Assembly: GCF_001941625.1 (NCBI RefSeq)
Contig: NZ_CP016076.1
Coordinates: forward strand, 6,308,001-6,372,000
Reading direction: 5' to 3'
From: Actinoalloteichus fjordicus
GTDB lineage: Bacteria; Actinomycetota; Actinomycetes; Mycobacteriales; Pseudonocardiaceae
Length of the DNA: 64,000 nucleotides
Part shown: in pieces, positions 19,248-28,545 of the stretch
How positions within the stretch are numbered: the first letter of the stretch is position 1
Layout: each line of letters opens with the position of its first letter
The notes under the pieces: generated by a model
Told to the model about the DNA's origin: nothing
Database searches by the model: none
Seen by the model: the letters and a program-made list of their open reading frames with translations, nothing else
Made by a program: the position numbers and the translations under genes

Positions 19248-20058
19248 GATCGCCTCACGGGGGTCGGTGGACCGCACGATCGCGGACCAGAGCGAAGAAC
19301 AGCGTCACCGACGGCTGCGGCAGACGGCGCGATCCGACGGTGACGAGTCAGGAAGAGTGCACGCGGTCGCGGCGGGACTCGCCCGGCGACACGGGCCGTT
19401 CCGAAGGGAAGCGTCCCGAGGACGTCCGCAGGTCGGGGCGGCGCTACGCGGGCCCCGCGCCGACGCTCAGCGTCGAAGACAGGCGGAGGATCGTCGAGAC
19501 AGACCGCGTTGTCGTGGGGGACATCGCCGCGCGTATTTCCACGGCATGGCGGTCCCTCCTTCGACTCGGCTGCGGTTCGGCAGTCCGACGGTGTGTGATC
19601 CACAATTCCCGCTCGGCGCTTGTGGGGCAACCGATTTTCCGGCCTCGGCCGTGGAACGACCTTCACCTGCGAACGGCGTCGTCCGACGAACGGCCTCGGG
19701 GCCGCCGCTCACATCAGCGTGAACGGCGCGGACAGGTCTCGTCGAACGCGCCCCGGACGCGCGGGCACGCCGGACGATGGGGCCACAGACGCCTTGTCCG
19801 GGGCGAGCGCGCGCTGCGGGTCGTCGAGGGACGATGCTTCACGGCGGCGAGGTTGCTGCAACCCGCCGCATAAGCGAAGAAGCCTCGTCTGCACCCCGAC
19901 CGCCACGATCCGACTGCCCGAGGTCATCTGACGCGACAGCGGCCGACCGGCGAGCCGCCACGTCGGCCTGGCCTGCCGGGCAGTGCCGCCGGGACAGGTG
20001 CGGGCCGCGCACCCGGCAGGCACCCGCCCGCCCGGTCGTCCGCGCGGCCTCGAAGGAC
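19248..20058. other. Long gene-free interval upstream of rtcB
   Basis: 811 nt between rtcB and purE, both on the minus strand. Frames that are open here have a composition unlike the neighbours (Arg/Ser/Pro-rich on both strands), so I call no gene. It contains the rtcB promoter region. I found no tRNA, riboswitch or clear repeat. Confidence 0.5.
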
Positions 20059-20583
20059 TCAGCCCTGTTCGTGGCGGGTGCGCAGCGCAGCGTCCTTGTC
20101 CAGCACCAGCTGCTCCAGATCGGCCTGGAAGCCTGCCATCGCCTGACGCAGCCGCGCCGCGTGCTCGTCGGCACCGGCACCCAGCGTGCGGACCGCCAGG
20201 AGGCCTGCATTGCGTGCGCCCCCCACCGACACGGTCGCCACCGGCACGCCTGCGGGCATCTGCACGATCGACAGCAGCGAGTCGAGACCGTCGAGATGCC
20301 GCAATGGCACCGGGACGCCGATCACCGGCAGCACCGTCGCAGAGGCGACCATGCCGGGCAGGTGCGCGGCACCGCCCGCGCCCGCGATGATCACTCGCAG
20401 CCCCCGGTCGGCGGCCGACCGGGCGTAGTCGATCATCCGCTGCGGGGTGCGGTGCGCGGAGATCACCGCGACCTCGTAGGCCACGTCGAACTCGGTCAGC
20501 GCGGTCGTCGCCGCCTCCATCACCGGCCAGTCCGAATCGCTGCCCATGATCACGCCGACCAGGGGGGTGGGCTTGGCCGTCAC
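20059..20583 (-). CDS. purE: N5-carboxyaminoimidazole ribonucleotide mutase
   Basis: 174 residues. The enzyme converts N5-CAIR to CAIR in purine synthesis. Start GTG at 20583 overlaps the purK stop (GTGA). Motifs are [10 protein letters not shown] (phosphate loop), SAHRTPQRM (active-site His), [15 protein letters not shown] and [13 protein letters not shown]. It works directly after PurK, whose gene precedes it in the same operon. Confidence 0.95.
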   Translation of the reverse strand: MTAKPTPLVGVIMGSDSDWPVMEAATTALTEFDVAYEVAVISAHRTPQRMIDYARSAADRGLRVIIAGAGGAAHLPGMVASATVLPVIGVPVPLRHLDGLDSLLSIVQMPAGVPVATVSVGGARNAGLLAVRTLGAGADEHAARLRQAMAGFQADLEQLVLDKDAALRTRHEQG

Positions 20584-21893
20584 CGCTGTTCTCCTCCGTG
20601 AATGTCGTAGCCGTCGGTCCACTGCGCGTGCGACAGCCAGTGTGCGGCCAGCCGCGCCCGCACCGCGACGGAGTCGGCGTCGTCGCCGAGCATCGTGACA
20701 TGTCCGACCTTGCGGCCAGGACGCTCGGCCTTCCCGTACAGGTGCACCTTGGCATCGGGATAGCGGGCGAACAGGTGGTGCAGCCGCTCGTCGACCGACA
20801 TCGCGGGCTGCTCCGGCGCGCCGAGCACGTTGGTCATCACCGCCGCAGGCGCCACCGGATCGGTGTTGCCGAGCGGATAGTCCAGCACGGCCCGCAGATG
20901 CTGCTCGAACTGCGAGGTCCTGGCTCCTTCGATGGTCCAGTGCCCGGAGTTGTGCGGTCGCATCGCCAGCTCGTTGACGACCAGGCCGTCCGGGGCGAGT
21001 TCCCGCCATCCGGCGTCGTCGGCAGGCCGCGAACCGGTGCTCGTGTCGTCGTCGGCGCCTGTCGCCTCGTCGGCTACGGCGGGGCCAGAGCGGTCCAGCT
21101 CGAACAGTTCCACCGCCAGCACGCCGACCACGTCCAGTTCCTCGGCGATCCGGAAGGCGATCTCCTGGGCCCGCGCGGCGGTGGCGGTGGCCAGGCCGGG
21201 GGCGGGCGCATGCACCTCGACGCAGATGCCGTCGGTCTGCACGGTCTGCACCACCGGCCACGCCGCGCCCTGGCCGAACGGGGAGCGTGCCACGACCGCG
21301 GCCAGTTCCCGCCGCATCGGCACCTTCTGTTCGACCATCAGCGGCGTGCCCGCCGCGAGCAGCTCCGTCGCCAGGTGCGCCGCCTCGTCGGCGTCGGCGG
21401 GCATCCATACGCCTCGTCCGTCGTAGCCGCCCCTGACCGCCTTGAGCACACAGGGCCAGCCGTGCACCTCGCCGAAGCGCACCAGGTCCGCAGCGCTGGT
21501 GACCTCGACGAACTCGGGAACCGGCAGGCCGAGTTCACGGAGACGGCGCCGCATCACCAGCTTGTCCTGGGCATGGATCAGCGCGTCGGGTCCGGGCCGG
21601 ACCGCGATCCCCTCCGCCACGAGTCCTCGGAGCAGGTCACCGGGCACGTGCTCGTGATCGAAGGTCACGACGTCGCAGTCGGCGGCGAACGCACGCACCG
21701 CGTCGGGATCGGTGTGCGCGCCGATGGCGACGCCCGGCGCCACGAGTGCGGCCGGGTCGGTCTGCGAAGCGGCGAGCACCCGGAGAGACTGCCCGAGCGG
21801 GATCGCGGCCTGGTGTGTCATCCGGGCGAGCTGGCCGCCGCCGATCATGCCGACGACGGGCATCGATCCCTTATTCGTGCTGCTGGTGCCCAC
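20580..21893 (-). CDS. purK: 5-(carboxyamino)imidazole ribonucleotide synthase
   Basis: 437 residues. An ATP-grasp enzyme making N5-CAIR from AIR, bicarbonate and ATP. Motifs are [13 protein letters not shown], the Lys/Gly loop [13 protein letters not shown], and [24 protein letters not shown]. Two starts are possible: GTG at 21893 without a Shine-Dalgarno, or ATG at 21863 (MPVVGMIGG, the family's usual start) with AAGGGA close upstream. An acidic, Ser/Thr-rich insertion of about 35 residues follows [12 protein letters not shown] near residue 270, and looks like a disordered surface loop. Confidence 0.93.
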   Translation of the reverse strand: MGTSSTNKGSMPVVGMIGGGQLARMTHQAAIPLGQSLRVLAASQTDPAALVAPGVAIGAHTDPDAVRAFAADCDVVTFDHEHVPGDLLRGLVAEGIAVRPGPDALIHAQDKLVMRRRLRELGLPVPEFVEVTSAADLVRFGEVHGWPCVLKAVRGGYDGRGVWMPADADEAAHLATELLAAGTPLMVEQKVPMRRELAAVVARSPFGQGAAWPVVQTVQTDGICVEVHAPAPGLATATAARAQEIAFRIAEELDVVGVLAVELFELDRSGPAVADEATGADDDTSTGSRPADDAGWRELAPDGLVVNELAMRPHNSGHWTIEGARTSQFEQHLRAVLDYPLGNTDPVAPAAVMTNVLGAPEQPAMSVDERLHHLFARYPDAKVHLYGKAERPGRKVGHVTMLGDDADSVAVRARLAAHWLSHAQWTDGYDIHGGEQR

Positions 21894-22070
21894 GGGCGCG
21901 GAAGCCTACCCGGTGGCGTCTCGGGTGTCGCCGCATGCCGGTCGCCTGCGCCCCGCGCTTGCATCGCAAGGGGCTCGAACCGCGCCGCCCGGAGCGACCG
22001 ACGGCGTCCTGCCTGCCCCGGCCGGGCTCGAGCGGCGGGCACCGCGACACTGCGGACCCGACCGCTCGGA

Positions 22071-23408
22071 TCAGGACTGGGGCGGCGGTGCGGACAGCCT
22101 GCGCAGCAGTTCGGGAACCTCCTCCCACCGGGTGGGCAGCGGCTCGCGCCAGACCAGCACGGGGCCGCACTCTCGATCGGCGACCGCGACGCGCAGCCCG
22201 CGTTCCACGAGCCAGCGGGCGGTCACCACGTGCAGCGGCAGTCGTCGGTCGGCCCGCGCCAACACGACTGCGGCGGAGGGTCCGAGCAGCGCGCGGGTCT
22301 CACCGCCGTCGAAGGTCCGCGTCAAGGCGTCGCCGACCATCACCATGGCCAGACTCCTCGGCCATCGTGGTGCCCGCCGCAGGTTCACCGTCGTCACCAC
22401 CAGAGCGAAGTCCTCGCCGGGCGGCCTGCCGGTCGCCGTCGCCTCCTGATACAGCTCGTGGAGCCTGCGGCGGAGGTAGCCCTCGGTGGCCAGCCCGGTG
22501 AGCCCGTCGCTGGCCTGCTGCTCGACAAGCCTGCCGACGGCGGCCTCTGCCCAGCCCAGGGCGACCGCACGCATCGCGGCGGCGGGCACGACGAACGAGG
22601 CCGCCCCGTCGGTCCGCTGTAGGCGGGCCGCTGTCGCGTCATCCTCGTCGACCGGGCCGCTCGACTCCGCCCGGACTGTCGTCTCCGGCGCGGTCTGCTT
22701 CCCGCGTCCGGCCTCGACGTCTCTCGCAGGCTCGCGTGTGGCGGGCCGTGCGACATTCGGACAGAGCAGGCGGCTGGACCAGGTCACCACGTTCGAGGAC
22801 GGCAGGCAGGACGAGGCCGGTTCGCGGTTCGCGTCGACGAGCCGAGGTGCGAGGGCGGCGGCACCGACGTCCTCCCGAGTCGAGCCGTCGGCCTCCTGCC
22901 GGGCGCCCGGGTCCTTCCCGGCCGCAGCCTCCGCGCGGAGCCAGACCCCCGACGGCTCATCGCGCGACGCGGGGGCCAGGATCGAGTACAGCGCCGCGAG
23001 ATCGCCCAGGGTGGCGGCCAGGTCGACGCCGTCGTCGGCTCTGACGGCACCGAGCGCCGCCAGATGCGGGGTCGGATCACGCAGGCTCGCGAGAGCCAGG
23101 CACACCGCCCGTGCAGGCAGCCTCGGCCAGTCGGCGGGGAAGGGCCAGCCCGCCGCGAGACTCGCCGACCGCCAGCGCGCGTACATCGATCGAGCCGCCG
23201 TCCGGGCCGCGAGGCCCCGCCCCGGATCGTTCTGCCGCCGAGTCATCGCGCCGACCGGCGCGCCGAGGCCGTTCGCCGCCGGACCTGCGGTGTCCGGAGT
23301 ACCCGACACGCCCGAGGCAGCAGGCAGTCGGCGTCCGTCAGTCGCATCGCCCGCAGTTCGCGCGACCGTGCGGCCTGCCGGGTCTCCGGTGCCGTCCGTG
23401 TCGTCCAT
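22071..23408 (-). CDS. Degenerate GGDEF-like protein
   Basis: 445 residues. Residues 1-65 are disordered; a helical region at about 65-150 and a low-complexity linker at about 155-265 follow. The C-terminal 165 residues begin with DGLTGLATEGYLRRRLHELY, the normal opening of a GGDEF (diguanylate cyclase) domain. The GG(D/E)EF active-site loop is not recognisable where it should be (near VGDALTRTFDGGETRALLG), so cyclase activity is unlikely and a structural or nucleotide-sensing role is more plausible. It diverges from the giant ECF sigma gene. The start ATG has a GGAGG only about 16 nt upstream, so it is uncertain. Confidence 0.6.
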   Translation of the reverse strand: MDDTDGTGDPAGRTVARTAGDATDGRRLPAASGVSGTPDTAGPAANGLGAPVGAMTRRQNDPGRGLAARTAARSMYARWRSASLAAGWPFPADWPRLPARAVCLALASLRDPTPHLAALGAVRADDGVDLAATLGDLAALYSILAPASRDEPSGVWLRAEAAAGKDPGARQEADGSTREDVGAAALAPRLVDANREPASSCLPSSNVVTWSSRLLCPNVARPATREPARDVEAGRGKQTAPETTVRAESSGPVDEDDATAARLQRTDGAASFVVPAAAMRAVALGWAEAAVGRLVEQQASDGLTGLATEGYLRRRLHELYQEATATGRPPGEDFALVVTTVNLRRAPRWPRSLAMVMVGDALTRTFDGGETRALLGPSAAVVLARADRRLPLHVVTARWLVERGLRVAVADRECGPVLVWREPLPTRWEEVPELLRRLSAPPPQS

Positions 23409-23547
23409 GTGATCGACAAGGCTCCTCCTTTCGCCGTATCGGTGTGACGACGAGCACCGGCGGCCATGACGGAGGGGTGCCTAGTACATTGCGGAGTCGA
23501 TTGGTCACACTGGGTGCGTCATGATGTAGACAGGGAGGTCATCCGGC

Positions 23548-26500
23548 GTGGCGATCGTCTCCTCCGAATTGCCAGAACCGACCGATCAAGAACTGATCGA
23601 GGCCGTCCGAGCGGGCTCTGTCGAGGCCTACGGATCGTTATACGAGCGGCACGTCTCGGCCGCGTACAACCTGGCACGGCAGCTGGCCAGATCTCCAGCG
23701 GAGCAGGACGACTTCGTCTCAGACGCCTTCTCGAAGGTGTTGGACCGCTTACGCACCGGCAACGGCCCCGACGTCGCCTTCCGCGCCTACCTGCTGACCG
23801 CCCTGCGGCACGCCGCCTACGACCGGACGCGCAAAGAACGCCGCGTCGAGGTCTCCGACGACGTCGCATCGGTGCCCGGCGTCGACATCAGCGTCCCCTT
23901 CCACGACACGCCGATCCAGGATCTGGAGCGTTCACTGGCCGCGAGGGCGTTCGCCCGACTGCCGGAGCGCTGGCGGACCGTCCTCTGGCACATGGAGGTC
24001 GAGGGCCAGTCGGCGGCCACCGTGGCCCCCCTCCTCGGACTTACCCCCAACGGAGTCTCCGCGCTGGCCTATCGGGCCAGAGAAGGCTTACGACAGGCTT
24101 ACCTCCAGGTCCACCTCGCCGAGACCCAGACGGAACGCTGCCGCGCCGTAGTGGAGCGCCTCGGCTCCTGGACCAGGGGCGGATTATCCAAACGCGAGAC
24201 CACGCAGGTGGAGACGCATCTCGACGACTGCGCCCGCTGTCGGGCGCTGTCCATCGAACTCATCGACCTCAACGGAACCCTGCGCGAGGTCGGCATCCTG
24301 ATCCTCGGCGCAGGCGCGGGCGGTTATCTCACGGCCGTGTCCGCAGGCACCGTCGGCGGCACCGGTGCGGCGGTCACCGGCACGATCACGGCAGGTGCGG
24401 TGACCGGTGCCGTGAGCTCGGCGCCTCGACAGTGGCTCACCGCCGCCGCGTCGAGCGTCGCACTGGCGGCAGCGGTCGTCGCGGCGCTGCTCTCCGACAC
24501 CGCACCCCATCCCGTGGCGCAACCGACGCCGCCCGCGGTGGAGCAGCCCGCCCCGCAGGCGCCCGCCCCACCGGACCAGCCCGCTCCCCCGCTGCCGTCG
24601 CCGAACTCGCCACCGGAGTCGCCGCCCGGCGAACCGACGGAACCGCCGCCCGCGGAGGCCCCGCCCGCCGAAGAATCCGCCGAGCCCGTCCTCGACATCA
24701 CCACGCCGACGGAGCCGCTGATCCTGTTCGCGGGCGGCGTGGCAGGCGCACTGCCCGTGACCGTGACCAACACCGGCACGGCTGCGTCTCCCGTCGTGGT
24801 CGCCTCCCTGGACCTGCCGCCCGGCATCTCCGCCTGGATCGCGGGCTCGACCACGCCATCGGCGACGACCCGGCCCGTCGCCCTCTCGACTGCGACGACG
24901 GCCACCGCCCGGACCACGCACCTCCCGACCACGGCGGACGATCGGGCCGCCGCCGAGGTCACCTCGATCAGCGCAGCCCTGACGAACGGCAGGCCATCGA
25001 TGCTCCCCCCGCAGCCGGGCGACGTCGGACGCTCGTCGGCGACGGCCGCCGCCCGACAGTCCGCGGGCCAGGAGATCGGCTGCACGAACGGCTCCGGTTC
25101 CATCCGGTGCGCCACCGCACGCGGTCTGAACCCCGGTGAGAGCGTCGTCTTCGACTTCGAACTCCAGGCGGCGGCTGACGCGCAGAGCGGTCGGGTGACC
25201 GGGACGATCGACGCGGGCGAGGCGTCCGCCATCGAGCTGACCGCCGTCTCCGTCGAGGTCCGGCAGCCGGTCGACGCCCTCGACCTCGCCGCAGAGGTGG
25301 GTCAACGGGTGGAGGCCGGCCTGCCGTGGACGGGCCGCGTCGCGATCCGCCTGACCAACACGGGCACCACCACCAGACCTGCCGAGGTCGAGCTCACGGC
25401 GCCCTGGTGGTTCATCCCCGACGGTCTGCCGCCGGAGTGCGCGGCCGCCGACTCCTGGGCGACCCCGGGCAAGACGAACCTCACCGGCAGCCAGCGGATC
25501 ACCTGTCGTAGCCCGCAGCCGCTCGCGCCCGGTGATGTCTTCACATCCGATCTGGACTTCATCAGGGCGCTGCTGGTCAGCGGCACGGTCGAGGTCGAGG
25601 GGCGGCTCGGCGAGGCAAGCAGGCGGGTGGATGCGGCGATCGCCTCCCCGAGCCTCCGACCGACCCTCGATCACACTCCCGAGGTGCTGACGGCCGACGG
25701 CTCGCCGGACGCGCTGACCTACAGCGTGCGCAATGACGGACGAGGGGGCTCGGCACCGGTCGAGATGACCGTGCAACTCCCCACGGGGGTCCACGCCGAG
25801 GGGACCTCGGGCCACGACTGCCTGCCCGAGGCGAACGTGATCCACTGCCGCAGCGAGTCCGGGGTGCCACCGGGCGCGGCGATGCCGTTCGACTTCCGCG
25901 TTCGGGCGGTGGACCCCGCCGAGTCCGGGCTGGTCGGCGGCGCGATGCACGCCGGGCCGGGGACCGACCGGCCGCTCCCGGTCGGGCGGATCACGGTGGC
26001 CGAGCCGCCGAAGCTCGACGCGGTTCACGTGGAGGCCGCAGCCGACGGTCCGTGGGCGCTGCCGACCAGCCTGGGCGACCCGCACTGGACGTACTACACG
26101 AAGGTCGGAGTCAGGACCGCGAACACGGGAGACTCCGAGGGGCCGGTGACGGTCACGCTGGACCTGCCGCCCGGCGTCGGGATTCATTCCTGGCACGGTC
26201 TGCCCCTGCGCGCCGACGCCGTGTCCGGTCAGACCGCGCACCTGCTGCGCTGCCGAGCGCAGGGTGAGCCGGTGGAACACCTCAGCCCGACGCTGTCGCC
26301 CGGCCAGACCCACGACTTCACCGTGCGGCTGTGCACATCCGGCGGGACGGAGCCCCCCGCCCCGGCCGAAGTCGCCGTGAGCGCCGCTTTGGGCACCGCC
26401 GGGCAGGAGGCGTCCGTCCAGGTCCCCTGGAGCCCGCAGTGGCCCTGGCAGCACCCAGAGACAGCCCCGCAGCAGCATTCCCCCGACCCGGTGGAGCCTG

Positions 26501-26952
26501 CGGTTCCGTCCCCGGCGGCGCCCGCCGAGCCCGAGCCCGCCGAGTCGGAACGACCTGCCGAGCCCGGCGAGGCTCCGGAACCCGGTGAGCCCGCTCGTCC
26601 CGCCGAGCCGGTCTTGCCCGCCCCGCCCGTCGATCAGATAGTGCCGCCCACCACCGCGATCCCGCCGATACAGGTTCAGCCCGCCGAGCCTCCGACGCCG
26701 TCCGACCGCATCGTGACACCCGAGTCCGGCGGCTCTGCGGACTCCGCCGAGCCGACGATCCACGACGAGACGACGCAGCCCGCCCCTGCCAAGCCGAGAC
26801 GGGCCGAGCCGGGACCGGCCGTGCCGCCCGGCACCGAGGGGGCGACGCCAGAACCCGCCATGTCCTCGCGACGCGGGGAGCCGACCGCCGAGGCCGCCCC
26901 GAACCAGCCGGGTCCGGCCGAGCGTGGTCTTCTCGGAGTACTCCATCGGTGA
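23548..26952 (+). CDS. ECF sigma factor fused to a membrane anchor and extracellular repeats
   Basis: 1134 residues against about 200 for a usual ECF sigma. GTG start with GGGAGG 9 nt upstream. Sigma region 2 spans about 13-95 (RAYLLTALRHAAYDRTRKERR) and region 4 about 125-190 (LPERWRTVLWHMEVEGQS...). A zinc-binding anti-sigma-like motif follows: H224-x3-C228-x2-C231. Hydrophobic segments lie at about 247-266 and 296-315, then a Pro-rich stalk (320-378). Four repeats of an Ig-like/DUF11-like domain come next, three or more with a Cys pair (patterns such as GHDCLPEANVIHCRSE) consistent with disulfides outside the cell. The last 170 residues are Pro/Glu-rich. Known ECF groups with fused zinc/transmembrane extensions exist. 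Signal sensing outside the cell and release by proteolysis are inference. Confidence 0.85.
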   Translation: MAIVSSELPEPTDQELIEAVRAGSVEAYGSLYERHVSAAYNLARQLARSPAEQDDFVSDAFSKVLDRLRTGNGPDVAFRAYLLTALRHAAYDRTRKERRVEVSDDVASVPGVDISVPFHDTPIQDLERSLAARAFARLPERWRTVLWHMEVEGQSAATVAPLLGLTPNGVSALAYRAREGLRQAYLQVHLAETQTERCRAVVERLGSWTRGGLSKRETTQVETHLDDCARCRALSIELIDLNGTLREVGILILGAGAGGYLTAVSAGTVGGTGAAVTGTITAGAVTGAVSSAPRQWLTAAASSVALAAAVVAALLSDTAPHPVAQPTPPAVEQPAPQAPAPPDQPAPPLPSPNSPPESPPGEPTEPPPAEAPPAEESAEPVLDITTPTEPLILFAGGVAGALPVTVTNTGTAASPVVVASLDLPPGISAWIAGSTTPSATTRPVALSTATTATARTTHLPTTADDRAAAEVTSISAALTNGRPSMLPPQPGDVGRSSATAAARQSAGQEIGCTNGSGSIRCATARGLNPGESVVFDFELQAAADAQSGRVTGTIDAGEASAIELTAVSVEVRQPVDALDLAAEVGQRVEAGLPWTGRVAIRLTNTGTTTRPAEVELTAPWWFIPDGLPPECAAADSWATPGKTNLTGSQRITCRSPQPLAPGDVFTSDLDFIRALLVSGTVEVEGRLGEASRRVDAAIASPSLRPTLDHTPEVLTADGSPDALTYSVRNDGRGGSAPVEMTVQLPTGVHAEGTSGHDCLPEANVIHCRSESGVPPGAAMPFDFRVRAVDPAESGLVGGAMHAGPGTDRPLPVGRITVAEPPKLDAVHVEAAADGPWALPTSLGDPHWTYYTKVGVRTANTGDSEGPVTVTLDLPPGVGIHSWHGLPLRADAVSGQTAHLLRCRAQGEPVEHLSPTLSPGQTHDFTVRLCTSGGTEPPAPAEVAVSAALGTAGQEASVQVPWSPQWPWQHPETAPQQHSPDPVEPAVPSPAAPAEPEPAESERPAEPGEAPEPGEPARPAEPVLPAPPVDQIVPPTTAIPPIQVQPAEPPTPSDRIVTPESGGSADSAEPTIHDETTQPAPAKPRRAEPGPAVPPGTEGATPEPAMSSRRGEPTAEAAPNQPGPAERGLLGVLHR

Positions 26953-27115
26953 TCACCTGATCTGGTGGAATCGAGAGCCGAGGCCGCCGACCGACCGGCA
27001 CGGTGCGAGCGACTGCCGTGAATCCGACCGTCGGCGGCCCGGTGCAAGGGGGCCGAAAACGAGGCCGACGACACTCACAGCCACGGGAGCACCTCCCACA
27101 GCGGCCGTGCTTTCG

Positions 27116-27121
27116 TAGACT
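27116..27121 (+). promoter_or_regulatory. -10 element (TAGACT) of the first gtrA gene
   Basis: TAGACT ends 6 nt before the GTG at 27128 and no Shine-Dalgarno is present, pointing to a leaderless mRNA. The same element stands before the second gtrA gene. Confidence 0.55.
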
Positions 27122-27127
27122 GCGGCG

Positions 27128-27682
27128 GTGTCGGTTGTCGAAAATGTGCTCAATCGTGTTCCGGAACCGCTGCGATCATTCGCGTTGCGGCATAGAGAGC
27201 TCGTGAAGTTCGCGTTCGTCGGCGGCTCGGCGTTCTTGATCGACAACCTGGTCTTCTACACCCTGAAGCTGAGCGTGCTGTCGGCGAAACCGGTCACCGC
27301 CAAGGTCATCGCGGTGCTCGTCGCGACGATCTTCTCTTATGTGCTGAACCGGGAGTGGTCGTTCCGAACCAGAGGCGGTCGAGACACACCGCACGAGGCG
27401 GCCCTGTTCTTCCTGGTGAGCGGGGTCGGGGTCGTCATCAACACGGCACCCCTCTACATCTCGCGATATGTGTTCGATCTTCAGGTTCCCGAGGTGAGCC
27501 GGTTCACCCAGGAGGTCGCCGACTTCAGCAGCGGTCAGATCATCGGCACCCTGATCGGCATGGGCTTCCGCTGGTGGGCCTTCCGCCGCTTCGTGTTCCC
27601 GCAGGAGAACGTCCGGGCCCGACCGACCATCCCGTCCTACGACCAGGACCCGCCCGCCGAGGAGGAGCCGCTCCGATCCTGA
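27128..27682 (+). CDS. GtrA family membrane protein (first copy)
   Basis: 184 residues with four predicted membrane segments. GtrA proteins are thought to move polyprenyl-linked sugars across the membrane. Motifs are KFAFVGGSAFLIDNLVFY near the N-terminus, SYVLNREWSFRTRGG (about 75-89) between segments 2 and 3, and GMGFRWWAFRRFVF near the end. It is a paralogue of the next gene. Mycobacteria have a single gtrA gene (Rv3277) at the corresponding place between purK and the PH-domain gene. Confidence 0.9.
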   Translation: MSVVENVLNRVPEPLRSFALRHRELVKFAFVGGSAFLIDNLVFYTLKLSVLSAKPVTAKVIAVLVATIFSYVLNREWSFRTRGGRDTPHEAALFFLVSGVGVVINTAPLYISRYVFDLQVPEVSRFTQEVADFSSGQIIGTLIGMGFRWWAFRRFVFPQENVRARPTIPSYDQDPPAEEEPLRS

Positions 27683-27799
27683 GGCCGATCCCGACCGGAT
27701 CAGGGGCCGCCCCTGAACGCCTCCTCCCGCCCACCGGGCGCGTGACATGCGACGATGATGATGTTCGGACTGTCGAATCAGGCTCGTATAACGGTTCCG

Positions 27800-27805
27800 T
27801 AGACT
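27800..27805 (+). promoter_or_regulatory. -10 element (TAGACT) of the second gtrA gene
   Basis: TAGACT, 6 nt before the GTG at 27812. The surrounding bases CCGTAGACTGCGCGGGTG nearly match those before the first gtrA gene, so promoter and gene were duplicated together. Confidence 0.55.
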
Positions 27806-27811
27806 GCGCGG

Positions 27812-28330
27812 GTGGCGCTGGTCGAGACCGTTGTCAACCTGGTACCGAGATCCCTTCGAAGTCTGGCGTTGAAACACCAGGAACTGCTCAAGTTCGCCGC
27901 CGTCGGCGGCATGACGTTCCTGATCGACACGCTCATCTTCTACGCACTCAAGCTGACGATCCTCGAACCTCACCCGGTGACGGCCAAGATCATCTCGGTG
28001 CTGGTGGCCACGATCGTCTCCTACGTGCTGAACCGGGAGTGGTCGTTCCGAACCAGGGGTGGCGGCCACGAGAGACCGCATGAGGCGGCCCTGTTCTTCC
28101 TGATCAGCGGGATCGGCGTGATCATGTACGCCGCTCCACTGTGGATCTCGCGCTATGTGCTCGGCTTCGACGAACCAGCGGTGAGCAGGCTCACCGAAGA
28201 GATCGCGGACTTCGTCAGCAGCAGCATCATCGGCACTCTGCTCGGCATGGCATTCCGCTGGTGGGCCTTCCGTAAATTCGTCTTCACCGGCCGAGCCGAT
28301 CGCAGCGAGGACAGTCCGGCAGGCTCATGA
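27812..28330 (+). CDS. GtrA family membrane protein (second copy)
   Basis: 172 residues with four membrane segments, closely similar to the preceding protein: KFAAVGGMTFLIDTLIFY, SYVLNREWSFRTRGGG and GMAFRWWAFRKFVF. A tandem duplication that includes the leaderless promoter. The copies have diverged (for example VINTAPLYISRYV against IMYAAPLWISRYV), so both are probably functional. Likely role is transfer of a lipid-linked sugar for envelope glycans. Confidence 0.9.
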   Translation: MALVETVVNLVPRSLRSLALKHQELLKFAAVGGMTFLIDTLIFYALKLTILEPHPVTAKIISVLVATIVSYVLNREWSFRTRGGGHERPHEAALFFLISGIGVIMYAAPLWISRYVLGFDEPAVSRLTEEIADFVSSSIIGTLLGMAFRWWAFRKFVFTGRADRSEDSPAGS

Positions 28331-28531
28331 CCGCACCTCGGATGACATTCTCGACATCGCGAGCCGCCCGGTCGAATTCCCGTGTGAACGGGGCGAGCAG
28401 CACATCACGGACATATCACGCCATGGCACGAGCCACCCGATCGGACCGGCTTCTCAGCGGGTCGGGGACCGAGAAGACCGCCTGACGACGGCTGATCTCC
28501 CACACCTTCTTCACCCGCGGCACCAGGTTGC

Positions 28532-28537
28532 TACCGT
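28532..28537 (+). promoter_or_regulatory. -10 element (TACCGT) of the nucleotidyltransferase gene
   Basis: TACCGT ends 8 nt before the ATG at 28546; no Shine-Dalgarno is visible. Leaderless start proposed. Confidence 0.45.
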
Positions 28538-28545
28538 CACAACTC

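Noticed and set aside
19340-19873. 177-codon open frame upstream of rtcB
   Set aside because: Arg/Ser-rich translation without hydrophobic core or family motifs, no Shine-Dalgarno, and overlapping open frames of equal quality on the other strand.
21940-22000. tRNA-like T-loop motif (GGTTCGAGCCCC on the minus strand)
   Set aside because: The flanking bases do not form a T stem, and no anticodon or acceptor arm can be built around it.
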